A stretch of 47,068 nucleotides of DNA from Gammaproteobacteria bacterium (GTDB lineage Bacteria > Pseudomonadota > Gammaproteobacteria > Poriferisulfidales > Poriferisulfidaceae). The number at the start of each line of letters is the position of its first letter. The first letter of the stretch is position 1. Of this stretch, positions 1 through 8,509 are shown one piece after another. Below the pieces are notes generated by a model. It made no database searches, was not told the origin of the DNA, and saw only the letters and a list, made by a program, of their open reading frames with translations. Location: assembly GCA_026706895.1 (NCBI GenBank), contig JAPOXW010000017.1:1-47068 (forward strand), read 5' to 3'. A program made the translations under genes and the position numbers.

Positions 1-44
1 TATTAGCTCGCGATCGTCAAGCAGGGCCTGTTCCCATATGTCCT

Positions 45-62
45 GAGCCTGTGCACAGGCTC
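45..62. repeat. Perfect 18-bp palindrome upstream of rpsP
   Basis: The two halves GAGCCTGTG and CACAGGCTC form a perfect inverted repeat about 65 bases before the rpsP start. No T-run follows, so it is not a clear terminator. It may be the end of an upstream unit or an operator. The first 128 bases hold no gene I can support. Confidence 0.5.
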
Positions 63-82
63 GGCTCGAAGCGCCTTTCTGT

Positions 83-88
83 TAGAAT
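83..88 (+). promoter_or_regulatory. Possible -10 element for rpsP operon
   Basis: TAGAAT lies 40 bases before the rpsP start and is one base away from the sigma-70 consensus. No convincing -35 box is seen at the expected spacing, so the call is weak. Confidence 0.25.
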
Positions 89-128
89 GCGCACCCCGCA
101 ACCTGTGGACGACTTTCTGGAGCAACTT

Positions 129-383
129 TTGGTTACCATACGTCTGGCCCGAGCCGGAGCGAAGAAGCGCCCGTTTTACCACCTGGTGGTTACCGATTCG
201 CGCAAGCCCCGCGACAGCGGGTACATTGAGCGTCTGGGCTTCTTCAACCCCATCGCCACCGGCAAGGAAGAAGAGTTGCGCATCGACCAGGAACGCGTAC
301 AGCATTGGCTGGAACAGGGCGCGAAACTATCCGACCGTGCGGCGCAGCTGGTCCGCAAACACGCCAAGCTGCAGGCCGCCTGA
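129..383 (+). CDS. rpsP: 30S ribosomal protein S16
   Basis: This is a small ribosomal subunit protein that binds 16S rRNA and helps 30S assembly. From the chosen start the protein begins [10 protein letters not shown] and continues with [14 protein letters not shown] and [10 protein letters not shown], which are signature stretches of S16. Its 84 residues match the family's usual length. The start is a TTG codon, preceded seven bases upstream by GGAG. An upstream ATG at 51 would add 26 residues that S16 proteins do not have. It leads the conserved rpsP-rimM-trmD-rplS operon; rimM follows after 10 bases. Confidence 0.96.
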   Translation: MVTIRLARAGAKKRPFYHLVVTDSRKPRDSGYIERLGFFNPIATGKEEELRIDQERVQHWLEQGAKLSDRAAQLVRKHAKLQAA

Positions 384-393
384 GGCCATCCCC

Positions 394-936
394 CTGAACA
401 CCCCCTCCGCCACGGACCCGTCCGGCTCCGCGGCCCCCGCCTATGTGCTGTGCGGTTACATCAGCGGCGTATACGGCGTACGGGGCTGGGTCAAGATATT
501 TTCGTATACCCGCCCCATCGACAACCTTCTCCGCTATCGCCCGTGGCAACTGCGTGACGATGGAAACAGCGGCACTTACAACCTGGAATCGAGCCGACGC
601 ACTCACCGGGGGCTGATCGCGAAGCTTCACGGTGTGGACGACCGCGACCAGGCGGAAGCGTTGCGCGGCCAGAAAATCTGGATTGATGCGGCTCAATTCC
701 CGACCCTGCCGAAAGGCGAGTACTACCACCGCCAACTGCTGGGGCTGGCGGCATTCGATCAGCAAGGCGAAGCACTTGGGACCGTCGACCAGATCCTGGA
801 GACCGGCGCCCACGACGTTTTGCTCATTCGCGGAGAGCAGGAATACCTCATCCCCTATGCTCCCGGCGAGACCGTGCTCAAGATTGACCTGTCTCAAGGC
901 CGGATCGAGCTGCGATGGGACGGCGTGCGGGAGTGA
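394..936 (+). CDS. rimM: 16S rRNA processing protein RimM
   Basis: RimM assists maturation of the 30S head domain and binds S19. The protein carries the N-terminal YISGVYGVRGWVKIFSYT block (GxxGxxGxV-type) and a C-terminal PRC-barrel-like half ending in LIPYAPGETVLKIDL. No ATG, GTG or TTG lies in frame between the rpsP stop and GTG 445, which would cut into the conserved N-terminus. A CTG at 394, eight bases after GAGG (382-385), gives about 180 residues, the usual RimM length, so I place the start there. If so it is a rare CTG start; an ATC at 388 is another possibility. trmD follows after 4 bases. Confidence 0.92.
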   Translation: MNTPSATDPSGSAAPAYVLCGYISGVYGVRGWVKIFSYTRPIDNLLRYRPWQLRDDGNSGTYNLESSRRTHRGLIAKLHGVDDRDQAEALRGQKIWIDAAQFPTLPKGEYYHRQLLGLAAFDQQGEALGTVDQILETGAHDVLLIRGEQEYLIPYAPGETVLKIDLSQGRIELRWDGVRE

Positions 937-940
937 CGTC

Positions 941-1702
941 ATGCGCTTTGATGTCGTTGCGCTGTTTCCGGGAATTGTCGAGGCCGTTGTCTCCGAAGGG
1001 GTGGTCGGCCGGGCATGCACCCAAGGAAAACTGGAAGTCCATTGCATTAACCCCCGCGATTTCACCGAAGACCCACATCGCACCGTTGATGATCGCCCCT
1101 ATGGCGGCGGACCCGGCATGGTCATGCAGTACGAACCGCTGGCACGGGCGCACGAAGCGGCACGCCGGGCGAGCCCGGAAGCCCGCACGGTCGCACTGAC
1201 CCCGCAGGGAATCCCCTTTACCCAGGCACTGGCGCAAGAGACGGCAAAAGAAGACGGCTTGATCCTGATCGCCGGACGCTACGAAGGAATCGACGAACGC
1301 TTTCTGCAACAGCGGACAGATGCCGAGTGGTCGGTCGGCGACTACGTGCTGTCCGGCGGCGAATTGGCCGCAGCCGTGGTGATCGACGCCGTTGCCCGTT
1401 TACTGCCGGACGTTCTCGGCTGCGCGGAATCAGCCGGGCAAGACTCGTTCAGCGAGGGACTTCTGGACTGCCCGCACTACACCCGGCCGGAAGAAATCGA
1501 CGGCCTGCGCGTGCCGGAGGTGCTTTTAACCGGCGATCATGGCAAAATAGAACGTTGGCGACGGCGGGAAATGCTTGGACGCACCTATCGACGCCGCCCG
1601 GACCTGCTTGGACGTACCGCACTGTCGGCGGAAGACCAGGCATTGCTGGACGAATACCTGAACGCAACCTCTGAGGACAAGAACCGTGAGCGCGACAATT
1701 GA
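941..1702 (+). CDS. trmD: tRNA (guanine-37-N1)-methyltransferase
   Basis: TrmD methylates G37 next to the anticodon using S-adenosylmethionine, which prevents frameshifting. The 253-residue protein begins [16 protein letters not shown] and has the trefoil-knot SPOUT motifs: [24 protein letters not shown] and [13 protein letters not shown]. The ATG at 941 has GGGAG about seven bases upstream. Longer in-frame extension into rimM is not family-like. The 3' end overlaps rplS by 17 bases, suggesting coupled translation. Confidence 0.97.
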   Translation: MRFDVVALFPGIVEAVVSEGVVGRACTQGKLEVHCINPRDFTEDPHRTVDDRPYGGGPGMVMQYEPLARAHEAARRASPEARTVALTPQGIPFTQALAQETAKEDGLILIAGRYEGIDERFLQQRTDAEWSVGDYVLSGGELAAAVVIDAVARLLPDVLGCAESAGQDSFSEGLLDCPHYTRPEEIDGLRVPEVLLTGDHGKIERWRRREMLGRTYRRRPDLLGRTALSAEDQALLDEYLNATSEDKNRERDN

Positions 1703-2042
1703 GAAACTGGAAAGCGCCCAAATGCGCCAAGACCTGGCGGATGTTGAATTCGCCCCGGGCGACACGGTCGCAGTCTCGGTTAAGGTTCGGGAAGGCGAAC
1801 GCGAGCGCTTGCAGATATTCGAGGGCGTGGTGATCGCCCGGCGAAATCGCGGTCTGAATTCTTCGTTCACGGTGCGGAAAATCTCGCACGGCGAAGGCGT
1901 GGAACGCGTATTCCAGATGCACAGCCCGTTGATCGACTCGATCAATGTCAAGCGCCGCGGGAAAGTGCGTCGCGCGAAGTTGTACTACCTCCGCGGCCGT
2001 ACCGGCAAAGCCGCCCGCATTCAGGAAAAACTCGGCGGGTAA
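1686..2042 (+). CDS. rplS: 50S ribosomal protein L19
   Basis: L19 lies at the 30S-50S interface. The 118-residue protein has the family core [51 protein letters not shown] and [20 protein letters not shown] in a collinear order. The start is GTG at 1686, inside the trmD 3' end, with GAGG about ten bases upstream. It is the last gene of the ribosomal/tRNA-modification operon, and ogt follows after only 4 bases, so read-through into ogt is likely. Confidence 0.96.
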   Translation: MSATIEKLESAQMRQDLADVEFAPGDTVAVSVKVREGERERLQIFEGVVIARRNRGLNSSFTVRKISHGEGVERVFQMHSPLIDSINVKRRGKVRRAKLYYLRGRTGKAARIQEKLGG

Positions 2043-2046
2043 TCTC

Positions 2047-2562
2047 ATGGCCGTGTCGGATGCCACCGGCTTCCAGAGTTTCGGCACGCCTCTCGACGCA
2101 CCGATCGAAATCTATGCCGACCCGCACGGCGTGTCGGCGGTCTTCTTCAATCTAGACCATCAGGAACGGCGCCCGAACCACCCGAACGCTTTGACCCGTG
2201 TGGCCGTCCGGCAACTTCAAGAATACTTCGAAGGAAAGCGTCAGACGTTCGATCTTCCGCTTTCAACCCTCGCCTTGGACAACCCTGTTACCGAATACCG
2301 GCGCAAAGTGTGGAGTACGCTTCTAGAAATCCCTTACGGACAGACCCGGACTTATACCGACATTGCCAAAAAGGCTGGAGGCAGTCCGCGTTCGGTCGGT
2401 ACCGCTAATGGCCGCAATCCGCTTTGCATTGTCGTGCCTTGCCACCGCGTGGTTGGGAAAAATGGTCTCGGAGGCTATGGCGGACCGTTGATTCCCGAGA
2501 AAGGACCCGAGCTTTTAGAGATCAAGCGTCGTCTTCTGGAGCACGAGCAACGCCACGCCTGA
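2047..2562 (+). CDS. ogt: Methylated-DNA--protein-cysteine methyltransferase
   Basis: This suicide repair protein transfers the alkyl group from O6-methylguanine or O4-methylthymine to its own cysteine. The acceptor is Cys132 in VVPCHRVV, the PCHR motif of the Ogt/Ada-C family, preceded by the helix-turn-helix region IPYGQTRTYTDIAKKAGG and RSVGTANGRNP. At 171 residues it is a typical Ogt without an Ada N-terminal half. The ATG at 2047 lies 4 bases after rplS. Its last 41 bases overlap the convergent znuB gene. Confidence 0.93.
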   Translation: MAVSDATGFQSFGTPLDAPIEIYADPHGVSAVFFNLDHQERRPNHPNALTRVAVRQLQEYFEGKRQTFDLPLSTLALDNPVTEYRRKVWSTLLEIPYGQTRTYTDIAKKAGGSPRSVGTANGRNPLCIVVPCHRVVGKNGLGGYGGPLIPEKGPELLEIKRRLLEHEQRHA

Positions 2563-3376
2563 CACCTTGGCTCCGGCCCAATCGCTGAGTCCCTCCGTCG
2601 AACGCAAGGCATCCCAAAAAGAGAAATGCGGCTACCGTGACGATCGTCGGTCCGGCCGGAGTGTCGAACCAAAGCGAACCGTAAAGACCCAGCACGCCGG
2701 AAAGTGTCGCGATCAGTACCGCGATCAACGCCATTTGTTCCGGGGTGTGTGCCAAAGTTCGTGCCGCCGCAGCCGGAACGATCATCAGGGCGACGACCAG
2801 CAAAGCACCTACCACCTGCATGCCCACGGCCACCACGGCGGCCACCAGAGCCATGTAAAGTAGTTGATTACGCAAGGGCTTCGCGCCTTCGGCTGCCGCC
2901 AGACCCTCGTGCAGAGTTGCCGCCACCAACGGGCGCCAAATCACCGCCAGCACCACAAGACCAAACAGTCCGCCCAATCCGATCAGCACCAAGTCTTCCC
3001 GACCAACCGCCAGCACATCTCCAAACAGGTAGGCGGTCAATTCATACTGCCGGTAGTTATCCGTCAAGGCCATGGCAACGAGGCCAATGGCAAGAGTCGA
3101 GTGCGCCAGTACCCCGAGAATCGTATCGCCTGGCAGACGCGACACCCGCTGCAACACCACCACTGCCGCCGCCACGAGAAACGCGACTCCAAACACTCCG
3201 GCTTCCGGGTTGAGTCCGAGAATTATGCCGAGCACCACGCCGAGCAATGCGGAATGCGCCATGGTGTCACCAAAATAGGCCTTGCGCTGCCAAAGAATCA
3301 CGCAGCCAGTCGGCCCGGCCACTGCCGCAACGGCCAAGGTTGCGAACAAGGCGCGAAAGAAGAAGTCGTCCAACAC
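2522..3376 (-). CDS. znuB: Zinc ABC transporter permease ZnuB
   Basis: This is the membrane subunit of the high-affinity zinc importer, working with ZnuC and a periplasmic ZnuA not present here. The protein is a string of hydrophobic helices with the ABC-3 family motifs AGPTGCVILWQRKAYFGDTM near the N-terminus and TLSGVLGLYGSLWFDTPAGPTIV near the C-terminus. The start is uncertain. GTG 3376 gives 284 residues and aligns best with family N-termini; GTG 3415 would add 13 residues and overlap znuC. Neither has a clear ribosome binding site. The 3' end overlaps ogt tail to tail by 41 bases. Confidence 0.9.
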   Translation of the reverse strand: MLDDFFFRALFATLAVAAVAGPTGCVILWQRKAYFGDTMAHSALLGVVLGIILGLNPEAGVFGVAFLVAAAVVVLQRVSRLPGDTILGVLAHSTLAIGLVAMALTDNYRQYELTAYLFGDVLAVGREDLVLIGLGGLFGLVVLAVIWRPLVAATLHEGLAAAEGAKPLRNQLLYMALVAAVVAVGMQVVGALLVVALMIVPAAAARTLAHTPEQMALIAVLIATLSGVLGLYGSLWFDTPAGPTIVTVAAFLFLGCLAFDGGTQRLGRSQGVRRGVARAPEDDA

Positions 3377-3387
3377 AGGCAGGAGAG

Positions 3388-4122
3388 TCAGGTGTCCAGC
3401 GACTCGCCTTGGCACTGGTGGCGGACATGTCGGTAGGCTTCAGCGCGGGTGCCAAACAACTGATGGAACTCCGGGTGGTCCACCGTGTCCTCCGGCGCCC
3501 CCATGCAGCGAATCGTTCCATTCAGGCAAACGACCTGGTCGGTCCGACTCATCACGTAATGCAGGTCATGGCTGGTCATCAACGCCGCGCATCCCCGGTG
3601 TTCGACAACTTCCGAGATCAACTGGTACATCTCCGCTTCGCTGGAGAAATCGATGCCCCGCAATGGCTCGTCCATCACCAGAAGATCAGGATTGCGTGAC
3701 AGCGCCCGGGCCAGCATCACCCGTTGGAATTCGCCGTGCGAGAGTTCATTGACCTGAGAACCAGACAGATGGCTGGCACCAACTTCCCCCAAGGCATTTG
3801 CAATGGTATCCGCTGGACACGGAGAAGTTAACGTCATCAGGCGCCGTACTGTCAGAGGCAGGTCGAACTGAACCGGGTCGGTAGGCGGCACGTAACCGAT
3901 CTGAAGTCCGGGCGCACGAACTACGTTGCCGGCATCCGGGCGGTACAACCCGAGCAGGGTCTTGAGCAGGGTGCTCTTGCCGGCCCCGTTGGGACCGACC
4001 ACGGTCATCACTTCGCCAGGGCAAATCTCAAGGTTTACGTCATGAATGATCCAGCGCCCTCCCCGATGCACCCCTATGGAACTCGCACGAACCAGGGGCC
4101 TACCCGGATCATGCGCCGGCAT
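3388..4122 (-). CDS. znuC: Zinc ABC transporter ATP-binding protein ZnuC
   Basis: This cytoplasmic ATPase powers zinc import through ZnuB. It has Walker A GPNGAGKST, a signature loop LSHGEFQRVMLARAL and Walker B DLLVMDEP followed by the switch His in MTSHDLHYV. The signature reads LSHGE rather than LSGGQ, a tolerable variation in this subfamily. I chose ATG 4122 because AAGGAAG precedes it at good spacing; GTG 4140 would lengthen it by six residues. The gene starts 14 bases inside zur, so the two are probably translated together. Confidence 0.92.
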   Translation of the reverse strand: MPAHDPGRPLVRASSIGVHRGGRWIIHDVNLEICPGEVMTVVGPNGAGKSTLLKTLLGLYRPDAGNVVRAPGLQIGYVPPTDPVQFDLPLTVRRLMTLTSPCPADTIANALGEVGASHLSGSQVNELSHGEFQRVMLARALSRNPDLLVMDEPLRGIDFSSEAEMYQLISEVVEHRGCAALMTSHDLHYVMSRTDQVVCLNGTIRCMGAPEDTVDHPEFHQLFGTRAEAYRHVRHQCQGESLDT

Positions 4123-4609
4123 TTTCTGCTTCCTTGGCACAATTGGGGCAATGCCCGACGGCTTCCAGCAATCGGGTATGGATTGTAAAGCCGGATTGCT
4201 GAGCCAGTTCGTCCATCATGGACCCTAGCTTGACCTCTTCACGCTCCATGACAATGCCGCATGCCTTGCACACGAAAAGCACAGCACCGTGCCGCTCGGC
4301 GAGCCGGTAACAAGCGGCATAGGCGCTGCTGCTGGCAACACGGTGCACCAGACCCATGGATGCCAGAAAATCAAGCGCCCGATATACTTGGACCGGGGCC
4401 CGGGCACGACCCCCCCAGTCGAAACGCCTGAGGATTTCATAGGCACCAAGGGCACAGTGGCTATCGAGCAGCAACTTCAAAACTGCCCGTCGATTTTCGG
4501 TCAGCCGCTTATTGCGACTCTGGCAGACTGTCTCTGCATACGCCAAGGCATCCGAGATACAGGACTGATGATCATGCGGAGAGGCTGGGAGTCGGGATTC
4601 AGCGGTCAT
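4109..4609 (-). CDS. zur: Zinc uptake regulator, Fur family
   Basis: Zur is a zinc-sensing repressor that shuts off zinc uptake when zinc is plentiful. The 166-residue protein has the Fur-family winged helix (RLTENRRAVLKLLLDSHCALGAYEILRRF), then the dimerisation domain with two cysteine pairs, FVCKACG and HCPNC, which hold the structural zinc. It heads zur-znuC-znuB with overlapping reading frames. That neighbourhood is the main reason to call it Zur rather than Fur. A candidate Zur site lies about 45 bases upstream, so autoregulation is likely. Confidence 0.93.
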   Translation of the reverse strand: MTAESRLPASPHDHQSCISDALAYAETVCQSRNKRLTENRRAVLKLLLDSHCALGAYEILRRFDWGGRARAPVQVYRALDFLASMGLVHRVASSSAYAACYRLAERHGAVLFVCKACGIVMEREEVKLGSMMDELAQQSGFTIHTRLLEAVGHCPNCAKEAENAGA

Positions 4610-4651
4610 TCAAGTCATCACGTGGGCAAGATCAGCCCAAGTAATCTGCAT

Positions 4652-4664
4652 GTAATATTATAAC
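4652..4664 (-). promoter_or_regulatory. Candidate Zur operator with embedded -10 box
   Basis: Read on the minus strand this is GTTATAATATTAC, a near-perfect palindrome that closely resembles the core of known gammaproteobacterial Zur sites (GTTATAnTATAAC). It contains TATAAT, a consensus -10 hexamer, about 45 bases before the zur start. Zur bound here would block the promoter of zur-znuC-znuB. It lies just downstream of the stop codon of the upstream iron-transporter ATPase gene. Confidence 0.65.
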
Positions 4665-4665
4665 T

Positions 4666-5721
4666 TTAGATGCCCGATGACCGGGAAAACGCTACCAAAT
4701 GCTCCAGGTCAAAACCCAATTGAGCCTCTTCGCCAACCTCCAGATCCCTGTGGCTTGAAGCCAGCGCCAGCAGCCGGGTGCCGGATGGCAGTCGCAACGT
4801 GTACAGGGTGTCGTCGCCCTTGAAGGCTTTTTCGATCACTGTGGCGGAAATCTTCCCTTCCGGATCGATCAGCACGTCGTCCGGGCGCAGCAAGATGTCC
4901 ATGCGGGTCCCCGGAGGATGCGGGTAATCGTGATGCTCGTCCCTGATCCGGCCGATTTCAGTATCAAAAGTGCCCGCCTCGCGCAGGACACCCTCGATAA
5001 AGACTCCTCGGCCGACAAGGCTCGCGACTTGTCGGGAGACCGGACGGTGGTAGATGTTAAATGGCGTGTCCCATTGCAGAATGGTGCCATCTTCGATAAT
5101 CCCAACCTGATCACCCATGGCAAAGGCTTCATCCTGATAGTGCGTTACGACGACCGCCGTGGAGCCGGTTTCCTTGAGGATATTACGGACCTCGAAACTC
5201 AGCCGTTCACGCAGATCGATGTCGAGGCTAGCGAATGGTTCGTCGAGCAGCAGCAGGCGCGGCTGCGGAGCCAGAGCCCGGGCCAGCGCCACCCGTTCTT
5301 GTTGACCGCCGGACAGCTCGTGCGGAAAACGGGAAATGCAGTGTTCCAAACCAACGATTTCCAGTAGATTTCGAACAACCCGGTCCTGATCGGCTTTTGG
5401 TTCGCGGCGAATCCCAATGGCGATGTTCTGCTCCACCGTCAGGTGTGGAAACAATGCACGGTCCTGAAACACCATGCCGACCGGCCGGCGCTCCGGCGGA
5501 ACGTTGAACCCCGGTCGGGACATGACCTCGCCCGCGATGCGGATCTCTCCCTTCAAGATCGGCTCGAAACCCAGAATGGCGCGCAACGCGGTCGTCTTGC
5601 CGCCGCCTGACGGTCCCAGCAAGGCGGCAATCTCCCCCTGCACGACTTCGAACGAAAAATCGTGCAGCGCCGAACTGTCGCCGTAGGTACAGGAAATTCT
5701 TTCTACTTCCAGAAGCGCCAT
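4666..5721 (-). CDS. fbpC: Ferric iron ABC transporter, ATP-binding protein
   Basis: This ATPase energises uptake of free ferric iron. The ABC domain fills the first 240 residues: Walker A GPSGGGKTT at 36-44, signature LSGGQ at 136-140, Walker B LLLLDEP at 156-162, and the H-loop in VVVTHYQDEA. The C-terminal part (about 245-351) is a TOBE-like regulatory domain with LRPDDVLIDPEG, typical of FbpC/PotA-type ATPases. GAGGT precedes the ATG. It lies 9 bases after the permease gene in an fbpA-fbpB-fbpC order. Iron is inferred mainly from the binding protein and Fur-like site. Confidence 0.9.
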   Translation of the reverse strand: MALLEVERISCTYGDSSALHDFSFEVVQGEIAALLGPSGGGKTTALRAILGFEPILKGEIRIAGEVMSRPGFNVPPERRPVGMVFQDRALFPHLTVEQNIAIGIRREPKADQDRVVRNLLEIVGLEHCISRFPHELSGGQQERVALARALAPQPRLLLLDEPFASLDIDLRERLSFEVRNILKETGSTAVVVTHYQDEAFAMGDQVGIIEDGTILQWDTPFNIYHRPVSRQVASLVGRGVFIEGVLREAGTFDTEIGRIRDEHHDYPHPPGTRMDILLRPDDVLIDPEGKISATVIEKAFKGDDTLYTLRLPSGTRLLALASSHRDLEVGEEAQLGFDLEHLVAFSRSSGI

Positions 5722-5730
5722 GACTTTACC

Positions 5731-7350
5731 TCAGCGTCGCCCGCGCACGGCCAGGAGAAACACCGGAATCAGGCCCGCCACCACCAATGCCACCGATGGC
5801 AACGCAGCCCGCTCCCAGAGGCCTTCCGAAGACAGGCCGTAAATCCGGACCGCCAGCGTATCCCAACCGAACGGGCGCAGAAGCAAAGTCGCCGGCATTT
5901 CCTTCATCACGTCAACCAGAACCAACAACGCCGCCGTCAGCAGGCCAGGGCGCAGAATCGGGATGTAAATCCGCCAGATCAACGCCACGCCGGTGAAGCC
6001 CAGCGATTGTGCGGCTTCTCGAACGCTGGGGCGGACCCGCTCCAGCGCACTGTCGATCGGGTTGAACGCCAGTGCCAGAAACCGGGCGAAGTAAGCCAGT
6101 ATAAGACTGAACACACTGCCGACAAAGAACCATGTCGCTTCGGTTCCGGTCAACCACAACCATATTTCGGCGACTTGGCGATCGATCCAACCCAACGACC
6201 ACATCACGGCCACTGCCAGCACCGAACCCGGGATGGCGTAACCTAAGGTGCCGATGCGTACGCTCGTCCGGGTTAGCCAACTCGTGTCGCGTCGCAGGGC
6301 ATAAGCAAGAATCAGGCCTCCCGCCGTAGTTGCCGCCGCCGCCATGGCACCCAAGGCCAAAGTATGGCCCAGTAGTGACAGATAGGCAAAATCCAGGTCG
6401 CCGATCCAGTTCCAGGCCCACAGCAGGAGTTGCACCATCGGAATGATGAACGCCAGAAGCAGAATCAAGCCGCAGTATGCGCTTGCCGCCACCGCACGGG
6501 GGCCGTGCAGGCGGTAGGTGCGAAGATTCGGCGCGCTGCCGCTGTCATCGAATCGGGCTCTTCCGCGCCCGTAACGCTCCAGGTACAGCAGCACGAAAAC
6601 AAACGTCAGCAACAGGGATGCCAACTGGCTGGCGGCATTGAGATCGAAGAAGCCGAACCAGGCCTTGTAGATGGCCGTGGTGAACGTATCGTAGTTGAAT
6701 ACGGCGACCGCGCCGAAATCGGCCAGCGCTTCCATCACGGCCAGGCTGACACCCCCGATGATCGCCGGGCGAGCCATCGGCAGGGCCACCCGAAAGAAAC
6801 TTTCCCATGCGGTCATGCCCAGCGTACGAGCCGCTTCCAGCGCAACCCGGCCCTGCTTCAGAAATGCCACTCGCGCCAGCAAGTACACATAGGGATACAG
6901 CACCAGCACCATGACGGCCAAAACGCCGACGGAATGCCGTGCTTCAATACTCCAGGAGGCCGGCAGACCGAAAGCCTGCCGCAAAAAACCCTGTACTGGC
7001 CCCTGAAAATCAAGCAGCCCGAGAAACACGAACGCCATGACATAAGTCGGCAGGGCAAACGGCAGCATCAGCGCCCAATCGAACCAGCGCCGTCCCGGGA
7101 ACTCGCAGGTGCTGACCAGCCAAGCCAAGCTGACCCCAAGAATCAGAGTGCCAATCGCGACGCCGAAGATCAGCAGCAGAGTGTTGCCGACCAGCGTCGG
7201 GAGTACGGTCGCCGCTAAATGCCCCCAGACCTCGGTGGCCGGGACCAACCAGGCTCCGAAAATCACGATCAGCGGGACCAGAATGGCCGCCGCTAGAAAC
7301 CGGCTACCCCAATACCAAAAGCGACCGGAAAAGCCAGTAACCAATGTCAT
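5731..7350 (-). CDS. fbpB: Ferric iron ABC transporter permease, fused double domain
   Basis: This 539-residue inner-membrane protein contains two complete permease halves in one chain, as usual for FbpB/SfuB proteins. Each half carries an EAA loop that contacts the ATPase: EAARTLGMTAWESFFRVALP at 172-191 and EAAQSLGFTGVALIWRIYIP at 445-464. About twelve hydrophobic helices can be seen. It follows the binding-protein gene by 13 bases and precedes the ATPase by 9, so the three form one operon. Confidence 0.91.
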   Translation of the reverse strand: MTLVTGFSGRFWYWGSRFLAAAILVPLIVIFGAWLVPATEVWGHLAATVLPTLVGNTLLLIFGVAIGTLILGVSLAWLVSTCEFPGRRWFDWALMLPFALPTYVMAFVFLGLLDFQGPVQGFLRQAFGLPASWSIEARHSVGVLAVMVLVLYPYVYLLARVAFLKQGRVALEAARTLGMTAWESFFRVALPMARPAIIGGVSLAVMEALADFGAVAVFNYDTFTTAIYKAWFGFFDLNAASQLASLLLTFVFVLLYLERYGRGRARFDDSGSAPNLRTYRLHGPRAVAASAYCGLILLLAFIIPMVQLLLWAWNWIGDLDFAYLSLLGHTLALGAMAAAATTAGGLILAYALRRDTSWLTRTSVRIGTLGYAIPGSVLAVAVMWSLGWIDRQVAEIWLWLTGTEATWFFVGSVFSLILAYFARFLALAFNPIDSALERVRPSVREAAQSLGFTGVALIWRIYIPILRPGLLTAALLVLVDVMKEMPATLLLRPFGWDTLAVRIYGLSSEGLWERAALPSVALVVAGLIPVFLLAVRGRR

Positions 7351-7363
7351 GGCACTGGAAGGC

Positions 7364-8365
7364 TCAGCGATAGCCAGCCCTGTCCATCAGGCGCACGGCT
7401 TCCGCCTGCAGGCGACCTGCTTCAGCGAGATTCAGCGAATCCCCTTGGAATTCACCCCAAGCCTGGACTTCCGGTGCCGGGGGGATGTCTTCCCGAACCG
7501 GGTATTCCAAGTTGAGTTCAGCGAACAAGCCCTGGGCCTCGGGCTTCGCCAGCCATTCGAGAAAGGCCTGCGCTTCTTGAGGATGCTTGGAAAGCGCCAG
7601 GAGGCCTCCGCCGGAAATATTGACGTGGACGCCCTGGGAGTCCTGATTCGGCCAGAACAGGACAAGCTTGAGATCCGGCTCTTTGCGCATCAACCGGCCA
7701 TAGTAGTAAGTGTTGACGATGGTGACATCGCACTGCCCCATCGCAACCGCCTGCAGCGCCTTGGTGTCGTTGGAAAAAGGTTCGGCTACGAGGTTGGCCA
7801 CCCAACCCTTCACGGTCTCTTCGGTCGCTTCTTCGCCGTGATGCGCGACCAGGGTTGCGACCAGCGACTGGTTGTAGACTTTCTTGGAGGTGCGCAGGCA
7901 AAGCCTCCCCTTCCACTTCGGGTCTGCCAGATCCTCGTAGGAGGAAAGGTCGTCCGGAGAAATCTTTTCAGTGTTGTAAGCCAGAGTGCGCGCCCTTTTC
8001 GAGAATCCGAACCAGCGATTCCCCGGGTCACGCAAAGCGGCCGGAACGGATTGGACTAGCGCTTCGGAATCAACCGGCACCAGCAAGCCGCGCTCGGCGG
8101 CATGCCAGAGGTTCCCGGCATCCACCGTCAAGAGGATGTCGGCTCCACCGTTTTTGCCCACTGCGGCAAGGCGTTCAAGGATAGGGCCCGGTTTCCCGGT
8201 ATGGAGGTTGAAACGAATACCGGTTTGTTTCGTGTAGAGTTCCAGCACCGGCTCGATCAGATGCGCCTTGCGCGAGGAATACAGCGTCAGCGTGACCGGG
8301 TCGGCTGCCATCAAGGCAGGTTGGACCGCGAGAGATGCCAGCAAAGCCAGAACGAGCTTTCTCAT
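7364..8365 (-). CDS. fbpA: Ferric iron ABC transporter, periplasmic binding protein
   Basis: This protein captures Fe(III) in the periplasm and delivers it to the permease. Residues 1-20 (MRKLVLALLASLAVQPALMA) form a signal peptide, with cleavage likely after the ALMA. The mature part begins VTLTLYSSRK and includes NTYYYGRLM around residues 218-226. The paired tyrosines there are the family's iron ligands. Its length (333 residues) is usual for FbpA/FutA-type proteins. It is the first gene of the operon, with a candidate Fur site 14 bases before its ATG. Confidence 0.92.
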   Translation of the reverse strand: MRKLVLALLASLAVQPALMAADPVTLTLYSSRKAHLIEPVLELYTKQTGIRFNLHTGKPGPILERLAAVGKNGGADILLTVDAGNLWHAAERGLLVPVDSEALVQSVPAALRDPGNRWFGFSKRARTLAYNTEKISPDDLSSYEDLADPKWKGRLCLRTSKKVYNQSLVATLVAHHGEEATEETVKGWVANLVAEPFSNDTKALQAVAMGQCDVTIVNTYYYGRLMRKEPDLKLVLFWPNQDSQGVHVNISGGGLLALSKHPQEAQAFLEWLAKPEAQGLFAELNLEYPVREDIPPAPEVQAWGEFQGDSLNLAEAGRLQAEAVRLMDRAGYR

Positions 8366-8378
8366 TGCAAAAGGCAGT

Positions 8379-8400
8379 GGTAATGAGAATGACTATTATT
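8379..8400 (-). promoter_or_regulatory. Candidate Fur box upstream of fbpA
   Basis: The plus-strand stretch GGTAATGAGAATGACTATTA, with two more T bases after it, resembles three consecutive NAT(A/T)AT hexamers (aatgag, aatgac, tattat), the pattern bound by Fur. It begins 14 bases upstream of the fbpA start codon. Iron-dependent repression of fbpABC is inferred from this. Confidence 0.6.
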
Positions 8401-8471
8401 GGGGTTTATGTGTGCCTGTCAACCTGCTCCATCCCATGAACCAATGAGGGAATATGCGGTTTCGCGTCTCT

Positions 8472-8477
8472 TATAAT
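8472..8477 (+). promoter_or_regulatory. -10 element before the DUF4325 gene
   Basis: A consensus TATAAT lies 33 bases before the ATG at 8510. No good -35 hexamer is seen at 16-18 bases upstream, so only the -10 part is supported. Confidence 0.35.
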
Positions 8478-8509
8478 TGCCCTCCCATTTCAGGCTCAGG
8501 AAACAACCC

